A program made the translations under genes and the position numbers. From Thermoguttaceae bacterium (lineage in GTDB: Bacteria; Planctomycetota; Planctomycetia; Pirellulales; Thermoguttaceae), in the NCBI GenBank assembly GCA_017447865.1, contig JAFSMO010000041.1, positions 38,415-102,414 of the forward strand: DNA of 64,000 bases. Reading direction: 5' to 3'. Every line of letters starts with the position of its first letter. Positions within the stretch are counted from its first letter, which is position 1. Of the stretch, positions 8,294 to 14,923 are shown one piece after another. Below the pieces are notes generated by a model that did no database searches, was not told the DNA's origin, and saw nothing but the letters and a program-made list of their open reading frames with translations.

Positions 8294-9163
8294 ATGAAGA
8301 TTTCCTGGATTGGGACCGGTATTATGGGCCGGTCGATGTGCAGCCGGCTGATGAACGCCGGGCACGAATGTGTCGTTTTTAATCGTACTCGCTCCAAGGC
8401 GCAGGATTTGCTGGACGCCGGAGCGACTTGGGCGGACTCCCCGGCCGAGGCCGCGCGGCAGGCGGACGTCGTTTTCACCATGGTCGGGTTTCCGACCGAC
8501 GTGGAGGACGTGGTTTTGAACCCGGCGACCGGCGTGCTGGCGGGGTTTCGCGAAAATCCGTCCTCGAATCAGAAGATTTTCGTGGACTGCACGACGAGCC
8601 GACCGTCGCTGGCGGAGAAAATTGCCAGGGAAGCTGAAAAACTGGGCGTTTGGGCCCTGGATGCTCCGGTTTCCGGCGGGGACGTCGGCGCGAAAAACGG
8701 GACCCTTTCGATCATGGTCGGCGGCCCGCGGGAAGCGTTCGACGCGCTGGAACCGCTCTGGAAGATCCTTGGGACGAACGTCCGCTGGCAGGGTGGCCCC
8801 GGAATGGGCCAGCACACGAAAATGGTCAACCAGATCCTCATCGCCGGGAACATGATGGGCATGTGCGAGGCGCTGCGTTACGCGCAAACGGTCGGGCTGG
8901 ACGTCCCGAACGCGCTGGAGTCCGTCTCGACCGGGGCGGCCGGAAGCTGGTCGCTTTCGAATCTCGGCCCGAGGATCCTGCGCGGGGATTTTGCGCCGGG
9001 ATTCAAGATCATGCACTTCGTGAAGGACCTGCGCATCGCGCTGGAGGAGGCCCACGCAAAGGGGCTGGACATTCCGGCGGTGCAGCTCGCGGAAAAGCTT
9101 TACGCCGAGCTGATGACGCGCGGTCTGGCCGACGAAGGAACGCAGGCGCTGATAAAATATTAG
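8294..9163 (+). CDS. NAD(P)-dependent beta-hydroxyacid dehydrogenase
   Basis: A 289-residue enzyme of the 3-hydroxyisobutyrate dehydrogenase / tartronate semialdehyde reductase family. It has an N-terminal Rossmann motif (ISWIGTGIMGRSM), the substrate-loop motif 'LDAPVSGGDVGAKNGTLSIMVGG' around residue 120, and the catalytic-lysine region 'GQHTKMVNQ' near 175. The all-alpha C-terminal domain is complete. It reduces or oxidises a small 2- or 3-hydroxyacid; the substrate cannot be fixed from sequence. It heads a run of sugar-metabolism genes through 11610, separated from the next by a palindromic element. Confidence 0.85.
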   Translation: MKISWIGTGIMGRSMCSRLMNAGHECVVFNRTRSKAQDLLDAGATWADSPAEAARQADVVFTMVGFPTDVEDVVLNPATGVLAGFRENPSSNQKIFVDCTTSRPSLAEKIAREAEKLGVWALDAPVSGGDVGAKNGTLSIMVGGPREAFDALEPLWKILGTNVRWQGGPGMGQHTKMVNQILIAGNMMGMCEALRYAQTVGLDVPNALESVSTGAAGSWSLSNLGPRILRGDFAPGFKIMHFVKDLRIALEEAHAKGLDIPAVQLAEKLYAELMTRGLADEGTQALIKY

Positions 9164-9177
9164 ACGTTGGAATTTGA

Positions 9178-9286
9178 TGGAAGGCGGTAAATGAAGGCCG
9201 TAGGCCGGAATTACGCGCCGGATTCGGTTCTGGTGATTCAACCCGGCGCGGTAATTCCGCGCTCCGTGCTCCATTACCGCCTTCCA
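9178..9286. repeat. Palindromic intergenic element, family D (copy 2)
   Basis: Arms TGGAAGGCGGTAA and TTACCGCCTTCCA flank a largely self-complementary 109-bp element with an internal GGAATTACGCGCCG / CGGCGCGGTAATTCC pair. It fills the gap between the dehydrogenase stop and the YhcH gene. The right arm matches the one at 659-698. Confidence 0.7.
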
Positions 9287-9318
9287 CTTTATTAACTTTA
9301 ACCTCAGGAGAGAAATCC

Positions 9319-9819
9319 ATGTTTTACGCCAAACTCGCCGATGTTACGCCGGAAACTCCGGAAATTGCCGCCTACCCCAAAACCGTCGCGCAGGCGATCG
9401 CGTGGCTGAAGTCGAACGACTACAATAGCGTTTCGCTGGGCAAAACGCCGATTGATGGGGAGAACATTTACATCAATTTTTCCGAGTACGAGACGAAGCC
9501 GGGCGAAAAGGTCGTGCTGGAGTCCCACCGGAAGTACATCGACATTCAGGTCATGGTCGAGGGCGAGGAGTTGATGGGTTACGCCGTCTGCACGCCCGAC
9601 CTGCCCGTGCTCGATGGCGGGTACAAAGAGGACGGCGACTTCACGCTTTACCCGAAGTCGGTGATGCCGTTCTGGGCGCCGGGCGCGACTTCGCCGCAGA
9701 AATTCCTCGTGAAGGCCGGCGAGTTCTGCATTTTCGCCCCGGAAGACGTCCACGCCAGCCAGGTTTTTGAGGACGCGCCGAAAAAAGTCAAAAAAATCGT
9801 CGTTAAATGCAGAATATAA
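9319..9819 (+). CDS. YhcH/YjgK/YiaL (EbgC) family sugar-metabolism protein
   Basis: A 166-residue cupin-like protein of the DUF386 family, full length. The segments 'SFxExxHRKYIDIQVMVEGEE'-like (here 'VLESHRKYIDIQVMVEGEEL'), 'FAPEDVHASQ' and 'KKIVVKC' carry the conserved His/Glu set that binds a metal in family structures. Characterised relatives include the NanQ anomerase and the EbgC subunit, so an accessory isomerase or anomerase role in sugar breakdown is likely. An AGGAG site precedes the start. The stop is immediately followed by the ATG of the glycosyltransferase, so the genes are co-transcribed. Confidence 0.88.
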   Translation: MFYAKLADVTPETPEIAAYPKTVAQAIAWLKSNDYNSVSLGKTPIDGENIYINFSEYETKPGEKVVLESHRKYIDIQVMVEGEELMGYAVCTPDLPVLDGGYKEDGDFTLYPKSVMPFWAPGATSPQKFLVKAGEFCIFAPEDVHASQVFEDAPKKVKKIVVKCRI

Positions 9820-9820
9820 G

Positions 9821-10531
9821 ATGAAATTTCTGATCACTATTGCCACGTACAACGAGATCGAAAACCTTCCGCGGCTGGTTTCGGAGCTTTTCCGTGAGAC
9901 CGATCGGTTCGCGGCGCAGAAGGGGTTTGAGTTCGACGTTTTGGTCATCGACGACAATTCGCCGGACGGGACGGGCCGCTGGTGCGACGAGCAGGGGGCG
10001 GCGTTCCCGCGTCTGAAATGCCTTCACCGCCCCGGAAAAAACGGGCTGGGGACCGCCGTCATTGAGGCGATGCAGTACGCGATCCGGAACGGGTACGACC
10101 GCATGATCAACATGGACGCGGATTTCAGCCACCACCCGAAGTACATCGAGGCGTTGGCGTCGGGCGCGGAGGACGTGGTGGTCGGGTCGCGCTACGTCCC
10201 CGGGGGCGGGATCGTCGGCTGGCCGTTCTTCCGGCACGTGATGAGCCGCTCGATCAACGCGTTTGGCCGGACGCTGCTCGGCCTGAAGGTCCACGACATT
10301 AGCGGCTCGTTCCGGAATTACCGCGTCGAAACGCTCCAAAAACTCGATTTTTCCCGCTTTCAGTCGCGTGGGTACTCGTTTTTTGAGGAGGCGCTCTGGC
10401 GGCTGAAACTCGTCGGCGCGACCATGAGCGAGGTTCCGATCGTTTTTGAGGACCGGGTCCGCGGCAAGTCGAAGATCTCGCTGAAAGAAAGTTTCAAAGC
10501 GGTTTGGACGCTCATGACGCTTCGAAAGTGA
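9821..10531 (+). CDS. Dolichyl/polyprenol-phosphate mannosyltransferase-like GT2 enzyme
   Basis: A 236-residue family-2 glycosyltransferase lacking membrane segments. The start at 9821 puts the typical 'MKFLITIATYNEIENLPRLV' at the N-terminus, one base after the upstream stop. Diagnostic motifs are 'VLVIDDNSPDGT', the DxD-type 'INMDADFSHHP' and 'VVGSRYVPGGGI', followed by 'ISGSFRNYRVETLQKLD', a pattern of the Dpm1-like group that loads a sugar from a nucleotide donor onto a polyprenyl phosphate. The product would supply periplasmic glycosyl transfer. It sits between a YhcH gene and a Gfo/Idh oxidoreductase in one operon. Confidence 0.88.
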   Translation: MKFLITIATYNEIENLPRLVSELFRETDRFAAQKGFEFDVLVIDDNSPDGTGRWCDEQGAAFPRLKCLHRPGKNGLGTAVIEAMQYAIRNGYDRMINMDADFSHHPKYIEALASGAEDVVVGSRYVPGGGIVGWPFFRHVMSRSINAFGRTLLGLKVHDISGSFRNYRVETLQKLDFSRFQSRGYSFFEEALWRLKLVGATMSEVPIVFEDRVRGKSKISLKESFKAVWTLMTLRK

Positions 10532-10557
10532 GAAAGAAAGGTTTTAAGGTTTCGTTC

Positions 10558-11610
10558 ATGAAGACCACCATCGCGCTGCTTGGCGGCGGAGCCATCGGCA
10601 AAGTCCACGCCTACGCCTACTCGACGCTTCCTTTTTACTCCGACCCCGTTCCGTGCGAGGTCCGGGTCAAGTACGTGGTCAATTCCCGACCGGAAACGGC
10701 GGCCAAAGCCGCGGCGCTCTGCCCGGGGGCGATCCCGCTGACGGACTGGCGCGCGGCAGTCGCCGACCCGGAAGTTGACGTGGTGGACGTTTGCCTCCCC
10801 AACCATCTGCACTTTGAGGCCCTGAAGGCGGCCATTGCCGCGGGGAAGCACATTTACTGCGAGAAGCCGGTCGTTCTGAACGCCGCGGAGGCGGACGAGC
10901 TGGAGGCGCTTCTGGCCGACTACCGGGGCGTTTCCCAGGTCGCGTTCCACATTCACTTCTTTGCCTCGGCGATGCTCGCAAAGAAGCTGATCTCCGAAGG
11001 GAAAATCGGTCGGGTCGTGGAGTTTCGCGGCTCGTACATGCAGAACTCGCACGTCGATCCGAACAGGCCGATCCGCTGGAAAAACCTGAAGCAGTGCGGC
11101 GGCGGGGCGCTGATGGACATTGGATCACATCTGATCGAGCTGACCGACTGGCTGGCCGGGCCGCTGGACGAGGCGTTTTCGTTTTCGGCCTCGGCGGATG
11201 CGAAAAATCCGGAGCGGGCGGAAGATTCCATGGCGATGGTCTGGCGGACGAAAGACGGCGCGATCGGGACCCTTCAGGCGTCCAAGATGGCGCACGGGAC
11301 CGAAAATGACATGACCGTGGAAATCTACGGGACGAAAGGCGCGGTACGATTCGACCTTCAGGACCCGCATTTCCTCGAGTTTTTCAGCGGCGAGGGGGGC
11401 TGGCAGCGGCTGGCAGTCGGGAACCGCTACGACCTGCCCGATACGGATTTCCCGGCGACGAAATCCGGGATCGGCTGGGTGCGGGCGCACTGCACGTCGG
11501 TGGCCCACTTCCTGCGCAACGTGGCGGCCGGACGAAAACTCGGCGACGAGCCGGACCTGGAGCGGGGGATCTACACGCAGAGACTAATGGCTAAAGCAGT
11601 GAGGAGTTAG
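10558..11610 (+). CDS. Gfo/Idh/MocA family oxidoreductase
   Basis: A 350-residue NAD(P)-dependent sugar or inositol dehydrogenase-type protein. The N-terminal Rossmann motif 'IALLGGGAIGKVHAYAY' is followed by 'DVVDVCLPNHLHFEALKAAIAAGKHIYCEKPVVLN', the EKP signature of the family; the C-terminal alpha/beta domain contains 'GGGALMDIGSHLIEL'. Planctomycetes carry many members for sugar acids and glycans. The ATG at 10558 is chosen over an upstream in-frame start at 10504 because it begins right at the Rossmann fold. The last codons and stop (AVRS*) are read from the left arm of a heptad-repeat element. Confidence 0.88.
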   Translation: MKTTIALLGGGAIGKVHAYAYSTLPFYSDPVPCEVRVKYVVNSRPETAAKAAALCPGAIPLTDWRAAVADPEVDVVDVCLPNHLHFEALKAAIAAGKHIYCEKPVVLNAAEADELEALLADYRGVSQVAFHIHFFASAMLAKKLISEGKIGRVVEFRGSYMQNSHVDPNRPIRWKNLKQCGGGALMDIGSHLIELTDWLAGPLDEAFSFSASADAKNPERAEDSMAMVWRTKDGAIGTLQASKMAHGTENDMTVEIYGTKGAVRFDLQDPHFLEFFSGEGGWQRLAVGNRYDLPDTDFPATKSGIGWVRAHCTSVAHFLRNVAAGRKLGDEPDLERGIYTQRLMAKAVRS

Positions 11611-11735
11611 GAGTGTGGAGTGAGGAGTGTGGAGTGTGGAGTGTGGAGTTGATGCTTCGCGTAACGCGGCGTGCAGAAAGACTTTCACCCATAAAAAGCC
11701 GAAGGCTTTTTGAACTCCACACTCCACACTCCTAA
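11599..11735. repeat. Heptad-armed palindromic element, family B (copy 1)
   Basis: The left arm is tandem 7-mers of GGAGTGT/GGAGTGA/GGAGTTA type. The core contains GCTTCGCGTAACGCGG and the hairpin AAAAAGCCGAAGGCTTTTT. The right arm is the reverse complement (ACTCCACACTCCACACTCC). It overlaps the end of the preceding coding region and supplies its TAG stop. A second copy, inverted, is at 46870-46995. Confidence 0.8.
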
Positions 11736-11751
11736 TTTTTTCTCCCCCCCC

Positions 11752-11779
11752 TTGACAAAAAAATCGGTTGGGTTATAAT
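11752..11779 (+). promoter_or_regulatory. Consensus promoter of tRNA-Val
   Basis: TTGACA (11752-11757), a 16-bp spacer and TATAAT (11774-11779), 17 bp before the tRNA 5' end. Both boxes match the sigma-70 consensus perfectly. Confidence 0.9.
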
Positions 11780-11796
11780 TCAGTCATCATTTATGG

Positions 11797-11870
11797 GAGC
11801 GGCTAGCTCAGTTGGTTAGAGCACCAGCTCGACAAGCTGGGGGTCACAAGTTCAAGTCTCGTGTCGCTCA
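11797..11870 (+). tRNA. tRNA-Val (anticodon GAC)
   Basis: A cloverleaf can be drawn. The acceptor GAGCGGC pairs with GTCGCTC (one G-U pair). The D arm is GCTC...GAGC, the anticodon stem CCAGC/GCTGG, the variable loop GGGTC, and the T arm ACAAG-TTCAAGT-CTCGT with one mismatch. The discriminator is A and CCA is not encoded. The loop TCGACAA gives anticodon GAC, hence valine. The base at position 33 reads C instead of the near-universal U. A consensus promoter precedes it and a terminator follows. Confidence 0.87.
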
Positions 11871-11878
11871 TTCTTTAC

Positions 11879-11907
11879 GCCTCGCGTCCCCCCGCGGGGC
11901 TTTTTTT
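11879..11907 (+). terminator. Intrinsic terminator of tRNA-Val
   Basis: GCCTCGCG and CGCGGGGC form a stem with one G-T pair around a C-rich loop, followed by seven T, nine bases after the tRNA. Confidence 0.8.
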
Positions 11908-12025
11908 ATGCGAAATTTGGGAAAAACGGTGAAATTTTGTGGTTTTTTTCCGAATTACTCTTGAAATTTCTCGTAAATACTGATAAAGTATTAAAGTATT
12001 AGCAGAAATTCATTCATCGCCAAAG

Positions 12026-12063
12026 TTGGGGGCCTCGGGCCTGAGACTGGCGCCCACATTTTT
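12026..12063 (+). promoter_or_regulatory. Leader hairpin before the oxoamine-synthase-like gene
   Basis: In the 200-bp AT-rich gap after the tRNA, TGGGGGCC and GGCGCCCA form a GC-rich stem with one mismatch, followed by a T-rich stretch and then the ATG at 12072. It could be an attenuator-like terminator or a leftover of another transcript. The gene start after it has no ribosome site. Confidence 0.35.
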
Positions 12064-12071
12064 CCGTTTTT

Positions 12072-13127
12072 ATGCTTTCGTTCTGCCCGTCCGATTTTTT
12101 AGCAATCCGTACAGCTCCGGAAATTTTGCAGCTGACGTTTGATTCTGAGGAATCCGTGAATTATTACCGGGTTCTTGAGAGGAAAATAGCGCAATTTTTT
12201 GAAGCGGAGAGCGTGCTGTTTTTCCCGGACGGCTACCTGGCGCTCGTGGCGATTTTGAGGAATCTCGTTCTGGAGGACGATCTGCTCTTCCTCCAGGAGC
12301 CCGTCGAAGGGATGATCCCCGACACGCTGGAGATCCTTCAGCGTCAATACAAAAATCTTCAGGTTCGGGTACTTGCGGAGGATTCTTTTACATCGATCCC
12401 CTCCTCGGTTTCCCGCGTGGTCATTTTGGCCAACGGCGTCTGCGAAAACACCTGCTCGGTCGCTCCGATCGACGTCTGGAAGAAGCAGTTGACCCAGCTT
12501 TGGAAAAAGACGCACATTCCCAGCCTGATGATTCTCGACGATTCAAGCGGCGTGGGGCTTCTTGGTCCCAATCATCGCGGAACGTTTGATCATTTTGGAA
12601 TCACGGCAAACGAAGTCCCCGACCCGAATGGCGGCGTGCAGTATTACTTCAGCGGGTCTCTGGCGGAAACGCTGGGAGCAAGCGGCGGGTTCATCGTCGG
12701 CCGAAAGAAATGGCTGCGGACCATTCATCAGACGGAGCCGTGCTGCTGCTCGCGAAATGAAATGCCTCTTTCGGGCGTCGTGGCGGCGGAGAAGGCGCTC
12801 CAGCTCGCCAATGAGACGGAGCGGCACGAGAAACTCTGGGAAAATGTTCAGACTTTGCGTGAAAAGCTGAAGGAGTACGGGATCGAGTTTACTTCCGACC
12901 CGCTTCTGCCTTTTGTTTTGGCGAAGGTCCCAAACCCGAAAGACGTCTGGAAGAAAATGACGCTTCGCGGCTGCCGCGTCGGATTGACGCATTTCACGAA
13001 AAAGCCGAAGCTCTGCTTGGCGGTCAATGCCACGCATACGGCCGATGAAATCGAGTATTTGGCGCAGAGTCTCGAATTGGTTCTGACTCGCAAAGAAGAG
13101 GGCGAGGAACCCGCCCCTCAAAACTAG
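12072..13127 (+). CDS. Alpha-oxoamine synthase-like fold-type-I protein lacking the PLP lysine
   Basis: A 351-residue relative of 8-amino-7-oxononanoate synthase and 2-amino-3-ketobutyrate CoA ligase. The family core can be followed: 'LERKIAQFFEAESVLFFPDGYLA', 'ILDDSSGVGLLGPNHRGTFDHFG', 'FSGSLAETLGASGGFIVG' and the C-terminal 'CRVGLTHFTKKPKLCLAVNATHTADEIEYL'. In active enzymes the third segment reads roughly GTxSKAxG with the Schiff-base lysine; here Glu199 stands at that place. The DxxH of the second segment has Ser159 in place of the ring-stacking His. Normal aminotransfer or decarboxylative condensation is therefore unlikely. The N-terminus is also about 30 residues shorter than usual. No ribosome site is visible before the ATG. 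Role unknown. Confidence 0.75.
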   Translation: MLSFCPSDFLAIRTAPEILQLTFDSEESVNYYRVLERKIAQFFEAESVLFFPDGYLALVAILRNLVLEDDLLFLQEPVEGMIPDTLEILQRQYKNLQVRVLAEDSFTSIPSSVSRVVILANGVCENTCSVAPIDVWKKQLTQLWKKTHIPSLMILDDSSGVGLLGPNHRGTFDHFGITANEVPDPNGGVQYYFSGSLAETLGASGGFIVGRKKWLRTIHQTEPCCCSRNEMPLSGVVAAEKALQLANETERHEKLWENVQTLREKLKEYGIEFTSDPLLPFVLAKVPNPKDVWKKMTLRGCRVGLTHFTKKPKLCLAVNATHTADEIEYLAQSLELVLTRKEEGEEPAPQN

Positions 13128-13151
13128 TTTCCGCCCCAGTTTTCACGGGTT

Positions 13152-13592
13152 TCACGGATCTTTTGATTTCAAATATTTCTTGACGACGGACTCAATATTT
13201 CTGTCATTGATCAGATTGATTTCGTACGGCGCGTCTGCGGCCCCGTTGGAAACCCTTCCCTGAGCCTCTTCCTGAGCGGTGAACGATTCGCACGCATGCT
13301 GGCGGTCAGCGGGCCCCACGAGGATTTTCGGCGAGAAGCATTTCAGCGTCACGGCTCCGTTTTCTCCCGGGACCATATCGACCCGCTCCAGAACGAGCGC
13401 GGCGAGTTTTCCCTGGGCGTCGAGCACGCGGACGGTCATCGTGGCCGGTTTGTCGCGGGGAACGTACAAAAGGCCCTCATAGTTCACCCCCTGGAGTGTC
13501 CAGGTGAACTCCATCATGACCTGCGCTCCTGCGTTTGGCGCGAGGGTGAAAAGCAGCGTAAAGAGAACAAAAAAAAGGGTCTTTCGCATCAT
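13152..13592 (-). CDS. Small secreted protein, paralogue of its upstream neighbour
   Basis: A 146-residue protein with an N-terminal signal peptide (MMRKTLFFVLFTLLFTLAPNAGA). The mature part is beta-rich ('VMMEFTWTLQGVNYEGLLYVPRDKPATMTVRVLDAQGKLAALVLERV') and ends in 'ESVVKKYLKSKDP'. The next gene upstream encodes a protein of the same plan, ending 'EIVKKYLPPEKK', so the two are a tandem duplication. The start codon directly follows the stop of that gene, which implies one transcript and coupled translation. No known family recognised; likely periplasmic or surface-exposed. Confidence 0.7.
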   Translation of the reverse strand: MMRKTLFFVLFTLLFTLAPNAGAQVMMEFTWTLQGVNYEGLLYVPRDKPATMTVRVLDAQGKLAALVLERVDMVPGENGAVTLKCFSPKILVGPADRQHACESFTAQEEAQGRVSNGAADAPYEINLINDRNIESVVKKYLKSKDP

Positions 13593-14063
13593 TTACTTCT
13601 TTTCTGGCGGTAAATACTTTTTGACGATCTCTTCCTCTTTTTCAGGCGGGACCGGCTTCACGAGGCAGGCGGCCAACGTCTCGCCGAAGTCCACCGCGCC
13701 GAGAAATTTGCTCGTGATCAGAAAATTCGGAGGAACGGCCTTTTCCGCCCCGGCTTTGCCCCAGATCGTGCGGGGTTCCGAGCAGGCGAGAAGCAGATCG
13801 TCCGGATTTTCGGTGCTTTGGGTGAGGGTTCCGCGGGCGGCGGCGAGCGACTCGAGTTTTTCATCTTTCGAGAGCACGCGCACTATGACGAGCGGGACCT
13901 TTTTCGGCGGCGCAATCAGCAGCGCTTCACGCGGGACGGAGTCGTTCATCCAGAGAAGCTCCAGGTAAAGCGTCGGTTCCTGCTCCGGCTCCTCGGCCCG
14001 GGCGGTCGAAACGGCAAACGTCAGGCAAAACAGGCAAACGGCAAAAATCAGGTTTCGGTTCAT
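13593..14063 (-). CDS. Small secreted protein, first of a tandem pair
   Basis: A 156-residue exported protein starting MNRNLIFAVCLFCLTFAVST with cleavage expected near 'ARAEEP'. The mature domain shares the strand pattern of the following gene ('LYLELLWMNDSVPREALLIAPPKKVPLVIVRVLSKDEKLESLAAARG') and the 'VKKYL' tail. The ATG at 14063 is preferred to an upstream TTG at 14096 because it begins the signal peptide. Function unknown. Confidence 0.7.
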   Translation of the reverse strand: MNRNLIFAVCLFCLTFAVSTARAEEPEQEPTLYLELLWMNDSVPREALLIAPPKKVPLVIVRVLSKDEKLESLAAARGTLTQSTENPDDLLLACSEPRTIWGKAGAEKAVPPNFLITSKFLGAVDFGETLAACLVKPVPPEKEEEIVKKYLPPEKK

Positions 14064-14205
14064 AATCGCATCGTATTCATTTGTGGAGGAAATCAAATTA
14101 ATTTTACTTTCTTTTCAGGAATCATCAAGGGGGAGCACCGGAGAACAGGGGCAACCATTTCCGAAAATTGGCCGTTAAAATTTCCGTATTTTTTCCAAAC
14201 TAGTG

Positions 14206-14234
14206 TTTAACTTTTCGGGAGATTATGTTATAAT
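14206..14234 (+). promoter_or_regulatory. Probable promoter of the kdsC-lpt operon
   Basis: TATAAT at 14229-14234 with a weak TTTAAC 17 bp upstream (14206-14211), about 105 bp before the kdsC start. Confidence 0.55.
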
Positions 14235-14339
14235 AGAAAATGAATCGGGAAAAATCGGTTTTCCGAAATGATTCGTTCCGTGGCCTACTTCCTGAACGAC
14301 CTTTAAAATCCCCTAAAAATCCACGCTGGAGAAAAAACG

Positions 14340-14849
14340 ATGGATCTGAAATCCAAACTTCAAAAAATTCGCATGATTCTTTCCGATGTTGACGGGTGCC
14401 TGACCGACGGCGCGCTCATTTTCGACGAGCAGGGAAACGAAATCAAAGCCTTCCACGCCCGTGACGGTCTGGGAATCTCGATCTGGAAGCGCAAAGGCGG
14501 ACTGATCGGTTTCGTGACCCGCCGCTGTACGCCCGTCGTGCGGAAACGTGCTGAGGAGTTGAAGATTCACGAACTTTGCCAGGGGGTCGAGAACAAGCTG
14601 GAAATGCTCGCGGACATTTGCAAAAAATACGAGCTGAAACCGGAGCAGATCGCTTACGTGGGCGATGATCTGGTCGATTTCGACATCATGAAGGCGGTGG
14701 GCGTTTCTGCCTGCCCGGCCGATTCCGTGCCGGAAATTCTTGATGCGGCGGATTACGTCTGCAAAACGGTTGGCGGGCGCGGCGCTGTGCGGGAAGTAAT
14801 CGAGCAGATCCTCAAATCCCGCAACGAGTGGAAAGACTTCGGTTTTTGA
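14340..14849 (+). CDS. kdsC: 3-deoxy-D-manno-octulosonate 8-phosphate phosphatase
   Basis: A 169-residue HAD-family C0 phosphatase without a cap domain, typical of KdsC, which removes phosphate from KDO-8-P to give KDO for the lipopolysaccharide core. Motif I is 'ILSDVDGCLTDG', followed by 'FHARDGLGI', motif II 'GFVTRRCTPVVRKRAEELKI' (Thr in the expected place), and motif IV 'IAYVGDDLVDFDIMKAVGVSACPADS'. The end 'GGRGAVREVIEQIL' matches the family tail that reaches into the neighbouring subunit. It lies directly before an LptC/LptA-like gene, the classical kdsC-lptC-lptA order, which supports an LPS-bearing outer membrane. Confidence 0.93.
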   Translation: MDLKSKLQKIRMILSDVDGCLTDGALIFDEQGNEIKAFHARDGLGISIWKRKGGLIGFVTRRCTPVVRKRAEELKIHELCQGVENKLEMLADICKKYELKPEQIAYVGDDLVDFDIMKAVGVSACPADSVPEILDAADYVCKTVGGRGAVREVIEQILKSRNEWKDFGF

Positions 14850-14923
14850 TTCGTCCTTAATCTCTTCCGGAATCGTTTCGGGAATCTTTTCCGGGCCAGG
14901 TCTCCAAAATCCAGGGAGTTTTC

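Noticed and set aside
11599..11735. Short repeats resembling a CRISPR array
   Set aside because: Units are 7 nt without spacers and lie as two inverse arms around a core; no cas gene is present.
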